Below, in pieces: positions 1-8,040 of a DNA stretch of 64,000 nucleotides. Position 1 is the first letter of the stretch; each line of letters opens with the position of its first letter. The stretch is from Heliophilum fasciatum (GTDB taxonomy: Bacteria; Bacillota; Desulfitobacteriia; Heliobacteriales; Heliobacteriaceae). Location of the stretch: NCBI RefSeq assembly GCF_004341395.1, contig NZ_SLXT01000001.1, positions 47,748 to 111,747 of the forward strand, in the 5' to 3' direction. Under the pieces are notes generated by a model. It was given only the letters and a program-made list of their open reading frames with translations. It searched no databases and had not been told where the DNA came from. The position numbers and the translations under genes are program-made.

Positions 1-755
1 ACCCTGCCGATAATGTTACCAACTCCACAATAAGTAACGATTGCTCGCTCCAGATCAATGGATGCTACCGCCACTGCCGCGCCGCGGGAATTACGCAGTG
101 CTTCATGCATGGCTTGCACCGTCGCCAGCGGCGATGCCTCCGGCATCGTTGCTGCAACAGCTAACGCTTGCTGCGCGGCCTCCGCCGCCATTGCCCCATG
201 ACCGAGGCCGTCGACGACACTCACGGTGATTCCCCGGTAATCCTGATGAAGCAACCACCCATCACCGCATTCCGTTTCTCCAGGCTTCGGTAAATGCACA
301 ACACCGTAATCGAACTTGTCCTGGTCGAGCCGTTCTTGTTGTCGATGCAAAACTTTTGCTTGAATGATGGTTCCTTTTTGCGACTGTGAGTAAATATCCA
401 TCACCTGTGACAGTCGATGAATCGCCCCAAGTCCCGTTCCTGGACTGCCTGCCGTGGAAAAACCATCCTGTACTGCTTGTTCAACACAAGCAATACCTGG
501 CCCTTTGTCAATACCCAACAATTCGATCTCCTGCTGTCCCCCATTGATAACAGGGCGCATTAAAATCTCCCCTCCTGAACGGGTATGCTTCAGAAGGTTC
601 GTAGCCATCTCCGTTACGACAATGGAAGCTCCTTCGATCTCCAAAGCAGAATAGTCCATCAAACGGGCTAACTCACTAATGGCCCGCCGCACTTCACCAA
701 TCTGACTTGCATCGTCAAGCAGATATTTCCTTTGCCGGAGGTTCACATTCACCAT
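1..755 (-). CDS. ATP-binding SpoIIE-family protein phosphatase (partial, C-terminus beyond left edge)
   Basis: About 251 residues are visible, reading open to base 1. Residues 1-135 form a GHKL-type anti-sigma kinase fold: N box around VTEMATNLLKH, G1 motif GIDKGPGI and G2 motif GTGLGAIHRL. From about residue 150 a PP2C/SpoIIE phosphatase domain begins (GDGW and VVDGLGHG, the metal-binding aspartate region). I chose ATG at 755 because GAGGTGAGGA lies just upstream. It starts 25 bp after the rsbT stop, so it is the fourth gene of the stressosome operon. Family knowledge: such fused kinase/phosphatases take the place of RsbX or RsbU and reset phosphorylated RsbS/RsbR or act on anti-anti-sigma factors. 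Which substrate it uses here is inference. No sigma factor gene is visible before the edge. Confidence 0.85.
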   Translation of the reverse strand, partial: MVNVNLRQRKYLLDDASQIGEVRRAISELARLMDYSALEIEGASIVVTEMATNLLKHTRSGGEILMRPVINGGQQEIELLGIDKGPGIACVEQAVQDGFSTAGSPGTGLGAIHRLSQVMDIYSQSQKGTIIQAKVLHRQQERLDQDKFDYGVVHLPKPGETECGDGWLLHQDYRGITVSVVDGLGHGAMAAEAAQQALAVAATMPEASPLATVQAMHEALRNSRGAAVAVASIDLERAIVTYCGVGNIIGR

Positions 756-780
756 TCCTCACCTCGATCCCGCCGGTCAT

Positions 781-1176
781 TTATATCCGCATGGCAATGA
801 TCACCCGTGTGCCTTGCCCTGGTGCCGACACAATCTCAAAATGATCAACTAAGCGCTTCGTTCCCGGCAAACCTATACCCATACCGGAGCCAGTGGTATA
901 GCCGTCTTGCAATGCCTGTTCAATATCAGCAATACCAGGCCCCTGATCTTCAAAAATGATCTGGAATTCACGCCGCGGACCATCGATGGCCGAAAAAAAT
1001 ACGGTCCCTGTGCCTGCATAGACCAGGATATTCCGGGCCAGTTCGCTCGCCGCCGTCTGCATTTTGACCGTTTTTAAGGTGCTAAGTGCATACGTTGCCG
1101 CCCATTGACGCACCTTCTGGCGCACCCTGACAAGATCTTCTTCCACTGCAACCGGTACGATATCAATCACCTTCAT
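781..1176 (-). CDS. rsbT: Stressosome serine kinase RsbT
   Basis: Small GHKL-fold kinase of about 131 residues, the usual RsbT size. N box is ASELARNILVY, G1 is FEDQGPGI and G2 is GSGMGIGLPGTKRL. RsbT phosphorylates RsbS and RsbR in the stressosome and, once released, activates a downstream phosphatase or cyclase. Three in-frame starts exist (1203, 1185, 1176); I prefer ATG at 1176, preceded by GATGAGG, which overlaps the rsbS stop by 14 bp and implies translational coupling. The gene follows rsbR and rsbS and precedes a kinase/phosphatase fusion. Assignment is by domain and operon order; the output sigma factor or cyclase cannot be seen. Confidence 0.9.
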   Translation of the reverse strand: MKVIDIVPVAVEEDLVRVRQKVRQWAATYALSTLKTVKMQTAASELARNILVYAGTGTVFFSAIDGPRREFQIIFEDQGPGIADIEQALQDGYTTGSGMGIGLPGTKRLVDHFEIVSAPGQGTRVIIAMRI

Positions 1177-1558
1177 GGGCCTCATCGTCCGACTCAGCCT
1201 CAATTTTTCCCCATGCCCGCAAGCGTTCTATGGCCTTTTCCACGTTCAAGGCTGTATGAACACCACCCAGGGGCAATCCTAACTCCACAATGGTGATCGC
1301 TACCGCCGGCTGCATACCAACAACGAAGGTATGGGCATCCATCACCGCTGTCATGGCCGCAATCGTGCCTAACATCCGCCCGATAAAGGAATCCACCATA
1401 TCCAGTCCGGAAATATCGAGAATAACACCTTTGGCTTCCGTCGTTCGCACCATGTTGGTAATATCTTTTTGCAAGTCCATGACCAGTTGGTCATGCATGT
1501 CCAGTTGAATCGTGACCAGCAAAAGATCACCGATTTTCAGAATCGGAATCCGTTCCAC
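1163..1558 (-). CDS. rsbS: Stressosome scaffold protein RsbS (STAS domain)
   Basis: Single STAS-domain protein of 131 residues, about the normal RsbS length. The segment DISGLDMVDSFIGR carries the conserved serine after the VD pair; that serine is the RsbT target in characterised RsbS proteins. It lies between rsbR and rsbT (12 bp after the rsbR stop, overlapping rsbT) and would build the stressosome core with RsbR and hold RsbT when unphosphorylated. The C-terminus is acidic (ESDDEAHEGD), which also provides the coding overlap with rsbT. Role assigned from family knowledge and gene order. Confidence 0.92.
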   Translation of the reverse strand: MERIPILKIGDLLLVTIQLDMHDQLVMDLQKDITNMVRTTEAKGVILDISGLDMVDSFIGRMLGTIAAMTAVMDAHTFVVGMQPAVAITIVELGLPLGGVHTALNVEKAIERLRAWGKIEAESDDEAHEGD

Positions 1559-1569
1559 TGCCCTCCCTC

Positions 1570-2436
1570 CTAGCGCTTGGCGTTATGTACAACCGTCAAT
1601 TGACGCATATCAAAGGCCCATTTCAAGGCGCCAGCCAGTGTCGCTTTGGTTTTGATCTGCGAAAGATCGACACCAAGATGGACAATCGTCTGAGCGATTT
1701 CCGGGCGAATGCCGCTGATGATGCACTCTGCTCCCATCAACCGCGCGGCAGCCATCGTCTTTAAGATGTGCTGAGCTACCAGCGTATCGACCAAGGGAAC
1801 ACCGGAGATATCGAGGATCGCGATGTCCGAATTCGACGACACGATTTCCTGCAACAACGTTTCAGTGATCACTTGTGAACGGGAACTGTCTAACGTACCA
1901 ATCAACGGAAGTACTAAAATTCCATCCCAGACCCGAATCACCGGTGTCGATAAATCAAGCATCTCTTGCTGCTGCCGGAGAATGATCTCTTCCCGGGTTT
2001 TCACATAGGCACTGGTGGCGATCAGGGCCATCTCATCTAATGCATGAGTGATGGTCACAACTTCCGCAACAAAGCACCCAATATCGTCCGGCTGTTCTTG
2101 ACGCAGTATTTCGATCAGCACGGTTTTTAAGGCAAACACGTAAGTAACTGTTTCCATCACCGAAAAACCGGTGCGCGTACGCTGAGCCGTAATTTCGGCC
2201 ACCAAGTCAGCCACAGCTTGCCATTCAGGTTTGCGTACCGAAGCAAAGCCCACTTGCCCTGCCGCATCTATCATTGCCTCAAAGAGATCATTAGATTGCC
2301 GGTAAAGTTCTCGTTCCCCAATTCGTTCATACATACCACGGTAACCGTTTTTTTGTTGGCTTTCGAGCCACATGCGCAAGATGTCGTCCCGCCGATTGCT
2401 AAAGATCCCGATGACCTTTTCCGCCCATTCGGACAT
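1570..2436 (-). CDS. rsbR: RsbR-type stressosome sensor (RsbRD N-domain plus STAS)
   Basis: 288 residues. The N-terminal half (about 1-160) is an all-helical RsbRD/RsbR_N-like sensor domain without an obvious haem or flavin motif. The C-terminal half (about 165-280) is a STAS domain. DISGVPLVDT places a threonine where RsbR paralogues are phosphorylated by RsbT. First gene of the operon; an ATG start follows an AAAAGGAGGC ribosome site. The promoter region holds an AGGATAG / CGCGAAT element at 2493-2519 that looks like a sigma-H site and no good sigma-A site. In B. subtilis the order ndoAI-ndoA-rsbRST is contiguous; here ndoAI-ndoA is about 36 kb away. What signal it senses is unknown. Confidence 0.88.
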   Translation of the reverse strand: MSEWAEKVIGIFSNRRDDILRMWLESQQKNGYRGMYERIGERELYRQSNDLFEAMIDAAGQVGFASVRKPEWQAVADLVAEITAQRTRTGFSVMETVTYVFALKTVLIEILRQEQPDDIGCFVAEVVTITHALDEMALIATSAYVKTREEIILRQQQEMLDLSTPVIRVWDGILVLPLIGTLDSSRSQVITETLLQEIVSSNSDIAILDISGVPLVDTLVAQHILKTMAAARLMGAECIISGIRPEIAQTIVHLGVDLSQIKTKATLAGALKWAFDMRQLTVVHNAKR

Positions 2437-2492
2437 CGTTATTGCCTCCTTTTCGAATCATTGAAGCCTCTTTTTATTGTGATAACATGATC

Positions 2493-2519
2493 ATTCGCGC
2501 TTTTTGGCAACTATCCTGC
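2493..2519 (-). promoter_or_regulatory. Sigma-H-like promoter of the stressosome operon
   Basis: On the minus strand GCAGGATAG is followed after 11 nt by CGCGAAT, the layout of the Bacillus sigma-H consensus (AGGAwww, N11-12, nnnGAAT). It sits about 57 bp upstream of the rsbR start. The same element recurs upstream of at least eight other genes in this window. Function is inferred. Confidence 0.5.
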
Positions 2520-2547
2520 TGAAATTTAAAAAAAGCATAATAAGTAC

Positions 2548-2582
2548 AAAAAAAGCACCCCGCTAACGGGATGCTTTTTTTT
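2548..2582 (-). terminator. Rho-independent terminator after tRNA-Leu
   Basis: Stem AAGCATCCCG / CGGGGTGCTT with loop TTAG, followed on the minus strand by a run of T. The + strand also has a T run, so it may act in both directions. It separates the tRNA-Leu unit from the stressosome promoter. Confidence 0.85.
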
Positions 2583-2594
2583 CATCAAATAAGG

Positions 2595-2681
2595 TGGTGC
2601 GAGTGGCCGGACTCGAACCGGCACAGCCTTACGACCGGCAGATTTTAAGTCTGCTATGTCTACCTATTCCATCACACTCGC
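2595..2681 (-). tRNA. tRNA-Leu (anticodon UAA)
   Basis: 87-nt class II tRNA with encoded CCA. The acceptor stem GCGAGTG pairs with CACTCGC, discriminator A. Anticodon stem-loop GCAGACTTAAAATCTGC gives UAA. A long variable arm is present, as expected for Leu. It has its own promoter and terminator and is transcribed separately from the four tRNAs upstream. Confidence 0.96.
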
Positions 2682-2714
2682 ATGATTTTGCCAGTGAAGA
2701 CACCAGCGAAGAGG

Positions 2715-2743
2715 ATTATAACACAAGCAGCCATCAAGGTCAA
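2715..2743 (-). promoter_or_regulatory. Sigma-A promoter of tRNA-Leu
   Basis: TTGACC, 17-nt spacer, TATAAT on the minus strand, with TG one base before the -10 hexamer (extended -10). It lies about 34 bp upstream of the tRNA 5' end. Near-consensus, as expected of a stable RNA gene. Confidence 0.85.
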
Positions 2744-2756
2744 TCGCTGATAGGCT

Positions 2757-2788
2757 GATAAGAAAAGCCGCTCCGGTGAGCGACTTGC
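2757..2788 (-). terminator. Terminator after the Asp-Phe-Gly-Cys tRNA unit
   Basis: Nine-base-pair stem AAGTCGCTC / GAGCGGCTT (one G-U pair), loop ACCG, then TTCTT on the minus strand. Located directly downstream of tRNA-Cys. Confidence 0.75.
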
Positions 2789-2799
2789 TTACATTGTTA

Positions 2800-2874
<75 letters not shown>

Positions 2875-2909
2875 GATATTCACGTTGCACGAGGCAACGG
2901 AGTAAGCTA

Positions 2910-2984
2910 TGGAGCGGGAAACGAGATTCGAACTCGCGACCCTCGCCTTGGCAAGGCGATGCTCTACCGCTGAGCTATTCCCGC
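2910..2984 (-). tRNA. tRNA-Gly (anticodon GCC)
   Basis: 75 nt with encoded CCA. Acceptor GCGGGAA / TTCCCGC, anticodon stem-loop reads TCGCCTTGCCAAGGCGA, giving GCC. Part of the Asp-Phe-Gly-Cys array. Confidence 0.96.
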
Positions 2985-2989
2985 ATAGA

Positions 2990-3065
<76 letters not shown>

Positions 3066-3069
3066 AAGA

Positions 3070-3146
3070 TGGCGGAGCAGACGGGATTCGAACCCGCGAT
3101 CTCCAGCGTGACAGGCTGGCATGTTAGGCCTCTACACCACTGCTCC
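3070..3146 (-). tRNA. tRNA-Asp (anticodon GUC)
   Basis: 77 nt with encoded CCA. Acceptor GGAGCAG / CTGCTCC, anticodon loop CTGTCAC giving GTC. First gene of the array, directly behind a consensus promoter. Confidence 0.96.
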
Positions 3147-3161
3147 CTACCGACGAGGGAA

Positions 3162-3190
3162 ATTATATCGCATCCCTCGCCGCATGTCAA
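3162..3190 (-). promoter_or_regulatory. Sigma-A promoter of the tRNA array
   Basis: TTGACA, 17-nt spacer, TATAAT: both hexamers are perfect consensus. It lies between the speE stop codon and tRNA-Asp, so the tRNAs do not depend on speE transcription. No terminator is visible for speE before it. Confidence 0.92.
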
Positions 3191-3198
3191 TCACTTTT

Positions 3199-4038
3199 TT
3201 AATCTTTTTTCGTCAATGCTTCAACAAAGCGTGGCAGTTGAAAAGCTGCTTTATGCAATGCCGGTGTATAGTAGCGCGTTTCAATGTCCGGGGCTTTCGA
3301 CAAGTCAGCCTGCTCCGGATCATAGACTTTCGAACCCATGGTAAACGTCCAGAGCCCCGACGGATAGGTCGGGATCGAAGCCGTGTACAGCTTAGTCACC
3401 GGGAAGACGCTTTGGATGTCCTGAAAGACACGACGAATCAAGTCAGCGTTAACAAAAGGTGATTCCGTCTGAGCCACCATGATTCCATCGGGTTTTAATG
3501 CGCGGTAAACGTCTTTGTAGAACTCCAGCGCAAAAAGACCTTCCGCCGGGCCGATCGGTTCGGTCGAGTCGACCATGATCACATCGTATTCGCCGGCGTT
3601 TTCTTGGATATGTTTCACGCCGTCAGCCACAAGAACTTCCACTTTCGGATGACCAAACAGTGCTGAAGCGATCTCGGGCAGATACTCTTTCGACGTTTCA
3701 ATGACTCGTCCGTCGATTTCGCACAGCACGGCTTTTTCCACCGAAGGATGCTTGACGGCTTCACGAATGGCACCGCCGTCACCGCCACCGATGATCATCA
3801 CTTTTTTGGGATTGGGATGGGTATTCAGCGCCACATGGCTGATCATTTCATGATAGACAAACTCATCGTTGATCGTCGTCATAACCATGTTATCTAAGAC
3901 CAGCATACGACCCCATTGTTCCGTATCGATGATCGCCAATTCTTGAAAAGGCGTCGTTTCTGTATGCAGCGTCTTGGTGAACTTGCAGCTATAGCCAAGA
4001 TTGGGCGTTTGTTTTTCCGTATACCAAAATCCGGACAC
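3199..4038 (-). CDS. speE: Spermidine synthase
   Basis: 279 residues, typical bacterial SpeE length. It transfers the aminopropyl group of decarboxylated S-adenosylmethionine to putrescine. Visible signatures: [18 protein letters not shown] (methyltransferase-like fold, dcSAM site), the CEID acidic loop, and [15 protein letters not shown] with the catalytic aspartate region. GTG start at 4038 follows AGAGGGATC. It lies 24 bp downstream of the pyruvoyl arginine decarboxylase gene, so agmatine production and spermidine synthesis are co-transcribed. No agmatinase or SAM decarboxylase gene is adjacent. A relaxed amine acceptor (agmatine) cannot be excluded from sequence. Confidence 0.93.
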   Translation of the reverse strand: MSGFWYTEKQTPNLGYSCKFTKTLHTETTPFQELAIIDTEQWGRMLVLDNMVMTTINDEFVYHEMISHVALNTHPNPKKVMIIGGGDGGAIREAVKHPSVEKAVLCEIDGRVIETSKEYLPEIASALFGHPKVEVLVADGVKHIQENAGEYDVIMVDSTEPIGPAEGLFALEFYKDVYRALKPDGIMVAQTESPFVNADLIRRVFQDIQSVFPVTKLYTASIPTYPSGLWTFTMGSKVYDPEQADLSKAPDIETRYYTPALHKAAFQLPRFVEALTKKD

Positions 4039-4062
4039 GGGCTGATCCCTCTTTCCCCTCGA

Positions 4063-4527
4063 TTAATACCAGAGCGGTGCAGCCGCAAAAGCGCAACCGA
4101 TTTTTTCGACAACATGATCGACCGCATTGACTTTGACTTCTTTGAGCGCTTTGCCGCGTACTTCAAAGGCCTCTTCAACCATGCGGGTAATCGTCGCTTC
4201 CGCTTCTTCCTTGGTGCATTTGCCGGTGTACTCCATGATCACACCAAAACTGTCAGCATCAACACCGATACCAACGGCAATAGCCGCAGCGATCCGCTCG
4301 CCGGGGATTTCAGAAACAATCGAACCATAAGCGGTCGGTACCAGCGACCCGGGGGGAATTTGCATTCCTGGCGTAAATTCTGCTTCCGGCGGCAGGATGC
4401 TGCTCACCCGCAGCAAGTTGACATTACCGATGCCTGCTTTAAGTAACGCGTTGTCAAAGGCAGTCAGTTTGCTTTTGCCTTCCGCCTCAGCGGCGGTAAC
4501 AAAATATTTCTTGGGCACGGGCAGCAT
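4063..4527 (-). CDS. pdaD: Pyruvoyl-dependent arginine decarboxylase
   Basis: 154 residues from ATG at 4527, chosen because GGAGGA lies 7 nt upstream; an in-frame GTG at 4542 would overlap that ribosome site. The segment LRVSSILPPEAEF contains the Ser-Ser pair at which the proenzyme self-cleaves to form the pyruvoyl group (known for the Methanocaldococcus enzyme). It converts arginine to agmatine without PLP. Followed by speE. An extended -10 TATAAT promoter lies at about 4577. The agmatine-to-putrescine step is not encoded nearby. Confidence 0.92.
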   Translation of the reverse strand: MLPVPKKYFVTAAEAEGKSKLTAFDNALLKAGIGNVNLLRVSSILPPEAEFTPGMQIPPGSLVPTAYGSIVSEIPGERIAAAIAVGIGVDADSFGVIMEYTGKCTKEEAEATITRMVEEAFEVRGKALKEVKVNAVDHVVEKIGCAFAAAPLWY

Positions 4528-4576
4528 AGGACATTCCTCCACAATCTATAATCGGTTTGCTTCGTAAACCTCGTAT

Positions 4577-4585
4577 ATTATAACA
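4577..4585 (-). promoter_or_regulatory. Extended -10 promoter of pdaD-speE
   Basis: TGTTATAAT (TG-n-TATAAT) on the minus strand, about 50 bp before the pdaD start. The -35 region is AT-rich without a good hexamer, which is usual for extended -10 promoters. Confidence 0.65.
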
Positions 4586-4637
4586 GACCTAGGTTAAAAA
4601 TAAACAACAAAATTCGAGTGATTTCGGTTAAGAGCGC

Positions 4638-4666
4638 ATAAAAAAGAGAAGGCTTGCGCCTTCTCC
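4638..4666 (-). terminator. Terminator after the GT2 glycosyltransferase
   Basis: Stem GAGAAGGC / GCCTTCTC, loop GCAA, followed by TTTTTT on the minus strand, a few bases after the glycosyltransferase stop codon. Confidence 0.9.
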
Positions 4667-4670
4667 TCAG

Positions 4671-5921
4671 CTACTTAACCACTTCGTTGTAGGAAAGACC
4701 ACGAGTATGCACCGTATGGCTCCACTCCCGGCGGTTGCGATGCAAGAAACCAAGAAATACGATCGGCACCCAGCTATAGATGAAGATCGGATAGAGCAGT
4801 ACATACTTGTAAGAACGACGATCGACTTTGTCCAACATCAACGCGATCAGCGGCTGTGCTAACTGAATGTACGACAAGATCTTCCATACATTCAAATCAT
4901 TCATTACATTAAAAACCAAGGTATAGTTCGAATGAAAAGGTTCGATATAAGACATGACCATAAAAAACGTCACGAAAATGACGAGCAGCGGTTGAAAAAG
5001 ATGCATCGCTCCGTCAAGCATACGGAAATCACCGGTGGTGATCCCTTTCCACACCAGCTTGGGGAAATAACGAAGGAAGATGTCTACGTGACCTTGAGCC
5101 CATCGTTTGCGCTGGTTCCAGGACTGCATAAAGGTCAGGGGTTTTTCGTCGTAAATGACCGCTTCGTGCGCCCAGACCGTTTTAATCCCGTTCATCAAGG
5201 CTTTCATGGAGAACTCCAAGTCCTCGGTCAAGGACGTGGCACCCCAGCCATATTCACGCAGTAGCTTTGTTGTAATACACATGCCAGTACCGCCGAGAAT
5301 ATTGGACAACCCAATATTATAGCGGGCTAACTGCAACAGGCGATTGCAATGCCAAAAAGCGATGGAGAAGGTAGCCGTAACCCAGTTGTCAAAAGGATTC
5401 TTGGAATCAAGGTAACACTGGACAATTTGATGACCTTCCATGAGCTTGTTGTTCATTTCCGTAAGAAAGTTGGCTTTTACCAGGTTGTCAGCGTCAAAGA
5501 TGACAACCGCATCGAATTGGCGCTCCATGCGAAAGATTTTTTCAAACATCCACTCGAGCGCATACCCTTTGCCCCGTTGCTGGCGGTTGAATCGCTCATA
5601 GACTTCCGCCCCCGCTTCCCGGGCGATCGCTGCTGTTTGATCGGTACAGTTATCAGCGATAATAAAGATTTCATACAGTTCGCGGGGATAGTCCATTTGC
5701 TTGAGATTCTCGACCAACGGACCGATGACCGCTTGCTCATTGTGAGCTGCCACAACCAAGGCAAACTGTTTGCTTGGCGGGGCCACTACCTTTTCTTTCT
5801 TTTTCCAGAGGCCGAAGAAGGAAAGAAACAAGTAGTAAAAGGTACAGAAAATGATGAGAAACTGCAGCGGTACCATAATTGGGTCATACGTTTGGGCAAA
5901 TAGGTGGTCCCACAAATCCAA
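4671..5921 (-). CDS. Membrane-bound family 2 glycosyltransferase
   Basis: About 416 residues from TTG at 5921, chosen because AAAGGAGAG lies 9 nt upstream. An in-frame ATG at 5984 falls at the predicted transcription start and lacks a ribosome site. Hydrophobic segment near the N-terminus, then a GT-A domain: VVAAHNEQAVI, FDADN (the DxD-type metal site), TSLTEDLEF (catalytic aspartate), QRKRWAQGH (the QxxRW motif of processive synthases). Two or three membrane segments follow in the last 130 residues. This is the architecture of hyaluronan/poly-GlcNAc-type synthases such as BcsA and IcaA. The polymer made is unknown. Monocistronic, with a clear sigma-A promoter and terminator. Confidence 0.85.
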   Translation of the reverse strand: MDLWDHLFAQTYDPIMVPLQFLIIFCTFYYLFLSFFGLWKKKEKVVAPPSKQFALVVAAHNEQAVIGPLVENLKQMDYPRELYEIFIIADNCTDQTAAIAREAGAEVYERFNRQQRGKGYALEWMFEKIFRMERQFDAVVIFDADNLVKANFLTEMNNKLMEGHQIVQCYLDSKNPFDNWVTATFSIAFWHCNRLLQLARYNIGLSNILGGTGMCITTKLLREYGWGATSLTEDLEFSMKALMNGIKTVWAHEAVIYDEKPLTFMQSWNQRKRWAQGHVDIFLRYFPKLVWKGITTGDFRMLDGAMHLFQPLLVIFVTFFMVMSYIEPFHSNYTLVFNVMNDLNVWKILSYIQLAQPLIALMLDKVDRRSYKYVLLYPIFIYSWVPIVFLGFLHRNRREWSHTVHTRGLSYNEVVK

Positions 5922-5992
5922 GGTTTTTAACTCTCCTTTCCCTGCCCGTCCAAATAAGCTGGAAGGTTCAGGCGCCCAGTGCATCCGGTTAT

Positions 5993-6022
5993 ATTGTACC
6001 TAAATCTACCTCAGTACGTCAA
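5993..6022 (-). promoter_or_regulatory. Sigma-A promoter of the glycosyltransferase
   Basis: TTGACG, 18-nt spacer, TACAAT on the minus strand. The predicted start falls near the ATG at 5984, which supports using the downstream TTG as the start codon. Confidence 0.8.
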
Positions 6023-6047
6023 TGACTACCATTTGTCGAATTACAAT

Positions 6048-6773
6048 TCATTCTACCTGCACTTGCGCTTGCCCCTTTAGTTGGCGTCGACTCACATACA
6101 GTTGCCCCTGCGTATCGATGCTTGCAAAAAAAACATCGGACTGCTTCGTGATCCCCTGCCGGAGCAACTCTTGGCGTAACCACGCCTCATCAAAACCGAT
6201 CATCTGTAGGACCCGGTGATTCACTACGCCATCCATGATCAAGGGTGAAACCAAGCCTTCATAAGCCGTTGGGATGTTTAAATCCTCCGGTGTGGCCGGA
6301 CGCTTTTGTGATTTAAGCAACACCGATAATTTCCCTGATGTTTCCAGTAAAGCAACTTCCACATCGGCAATATTAAACACATCTTTTTCCCGTAACTGAG
6401 CCAACAGATCGTTCAGGTTGTAGCGCGTCCGCCGCATCTCATCATCGAGCAATTGACCGTCCCGGATGATCAATGTGGGCGAACCATCAAGAAAACGGCG
6501 CATCGGCATCCAGCGCATGGCAAAGTACGAAAAGGCCAATTCCGCGAAAGCCAAAATGGCGATCGGTAATAAGCCGTGATGCAAGGGCCTTGAAATATCC
6601 TCCATCGGAATGGCTGCCAATTCGGCGATCATGATCGCCACCACCAGATCAATCGGTGAAAGCTGGCCAATTTCCCGTTTGCCCATGATCCTCATGATCA
6701 ACAAAACAGCAAAATAAATCGTTAAGGTGCGCATTAACACCAAGAGAAATTCTGTGAACAAGGCATCTGTCAC
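6048..6773 (-). CDS. DUF421 (YetF-type) membrane protein
   Basis: 241 residues. Three hydrophobic segments in the first 85 residues (one ends MRIMGKREIGQLSPIDLVVAIMI), then a soluble C-terminal region with RFLDGSPTLIIRDGQLLDDEMRRTRYNLNDLLAQLREKDVF and VALLETSG split over the DUF421/YetF domain. The family is widespread in Firmicutes and linked to sporulation or envelope stress, but the biochemical role is unknown. GTG start. It appears to stand alone, followed downstream by the promoter of the glycosyltransferase. Confidence 0.85.
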   Translation of the reverse strand: MTDALFTEFLLVLMRTLTIYFAVLLIMRIMGKREIGQLSPIDLVVAIMIAELAAIPMEDISRPLHHGLLPIAILAFAELAFSYFAMRWMPMRRFLDGSPTLIIRDGQLLDDEMRRTRYNLNDLLAQLREKDVFNIADVEVALLETSGKLSVLLKSQKRPATPEDLNIPTAYEGLVSPLIMDGVVNHRVLQMIGFDEAWLRQELLRQGITKQSDVFFASIDTQGQLYVSRRQLKGQAQVQVE

Positions 6774-6854
6774 CGCTTTTTGTTTCTACCTTCAAGTGTA
6801 GTGTGGACAGAAGCCGCTCTTCCTATGCACCGGTCCGCTTTGTCACCGGCCCGC

Positions 6855-7427
6855 TCAATCATAGAGGCGATGATACATCCCGTAATCGTATAATACGTTC
6901 CGCACATAAATGCGTGTCTCCGGAAAGGGAATCATGTCGAGCGTCTGCTCCCGTCCGGACCAGCGATGCTCTGTCAGCCACTGCCGCACATTGCCGCGAC
7001 CGCCGTTATAGGCGGCAATCATCAAGGCTTGATTCCCATGGAACTCCCGCTGCAAGCTTGCCAAGTACCAGCAGCCCATCCGGATATTCACTTCAGGCTC
7101 ATAAAGCTGATCCGGCGTATAGCCGGGCAAGGGCATTTGCTCCGCGATCCACGCTCCCGTTTGCGGCATGATCTGCATCAGACCTTTCGCGCCGCGGTCG
7201 CTTTCGGCCCAACTCCAAAATTTGCTTTCCCGGCGGATAATCGCCGTCACCAGGTAGGGATCGAGTTGATATTCTGCCGCATATTTCATGATCTCCTGGC
7301 GATGCGCGATGGGGTAGATGATTTTTTGGACAGCCGAGCTATACCAAACGATATTGCCTAGCACCGCTAACGCCAGCGCCACCGCAAAGACCCGTAACCA
7401 CGATACACCCCAGGCTACCCATTTCAA
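6855..7427 (-). CDS. Lytic transglycosylase (SLT domain)
   Basis: 190 residues with one N-terminal membrane segment (about 10-30), so it is likely anchored or exported. The catalytic domain covers about 50-185: IIRRESKFWSWAES contains the catalytic glutamate (ES pair), GAKGLMQIMPQTG is the second signature and AAYNGG the third. It cleaves the glycan strand of peptidoglycan forming 1,6-anhydro ends. Its ATG overlaps the coaE stop as ATGA, and coaE followed by a transglycosylase is common in Clostridia. Confidence 0.92.
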   Translation of the reverse strand: MKWVAWGVSWLRVFAVALALAVLGNIVWYSSAVQKIIYPIAHRQEIMKYAAEYQLDPYLVTAIIRRESKFWSWAESDRGAKGLMQIMPQTGAWIAEQMPLPGYTPDQLYEPEVNIRMGCWYLASLQREFHGNQALMIAAYNGGRGNVRQWLTEHRWSGREQTLDMIPFPETRIYVRNVLYDYGMYHRLYD

Positions 7428-8017
7428 AGGCTCTTCTCCTTCCAGAGCTGTTCCACTTGTTGTAACATGACTTCCAGTTCCGCTTGCCCGTCGATCACCT
7501 GATCGGCTCGCTTTAGTTTATCGGCCAAGCTCATCTGCGCAGCGATACGAGACCGTGCCGCTTGTTCATCCAACTTGTCACGGAGTTGCAATCGCTGTAC
7601 TTGCGTCGCTTCATCGGCTGCGACAACCCATACTTCATCAACCATACAGTCCATGCCCGTCTCTAAGAGCAAGGGAATATCCAAGACCACCAAGCGATGG
7701 CCCGCCGCGCGCAGCCGCTCGATCTCCCGTTGAAAGACCGCCTGCACCTGCGGGTGCACGATTTGATTCAACTGTTGCCGGCTGGTAGGATCGGCAAACA
7801 CAAGCGCACCCAGCGCCGCTCGATCCAGCTTGCCGTCAGACAAAAAAACGCCTGGGCCGAAAGTTTGGCGAATTTCCCGCCAAGCTTGTTGACCAGGCTC
7901 CACGACCTGCCGGGCAATCACATCGGCATCAAGCACCGGTGCACCTAACCGCCGCAGATGCGTGGCGACTGTGGTTTTGCCGCTGGCAATCCCGCCGGTT
8001 AAACCGATGATTTTCAA
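7424..8017 (-). CDS. coaE: Dephospho-CoA kinase
   Basis: 197 residues from TTG at 8017 (AGAGAGGG 8 nt upstream). An alternative TTG at 8044 overlaps the ytaF stop and would add nine charged residues. P-loop GLTGGIASGKTT at the N-terminus, then the DADVIAR and VLDIPLLLE motifs. It performs the last step of coenzyme A synthesis, phosphorylating the 3'-hydroxyl of dephospho-CoA. Tightly packed with ytaF upstream and the transglycosylase downstream, matching polA-mutM-ytaF-coaE synteny in Firmicutes. Confidence 0.95.
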   Translation of the reverse strand: MKIIGLTGGIASGKTTVATHLRRLGAPVLDADVIARQVVEPGQQAWREIRQTFGPGVFLSDGKLDRAALGALVFADPTSRQQLNQIVHPQVQAVFQREIERLRAAGHRLVVLDIPLLLETGMDCMVDEVWVVAADEATQVQRLQLRDKLDEQAARSRIAAQMSLADKLKRADQVIDGQAELEVMLQQVEQLWKEKSL

Positions 8018-8040
8018 TCGTTCGCCCTCTCTTTCTATAC

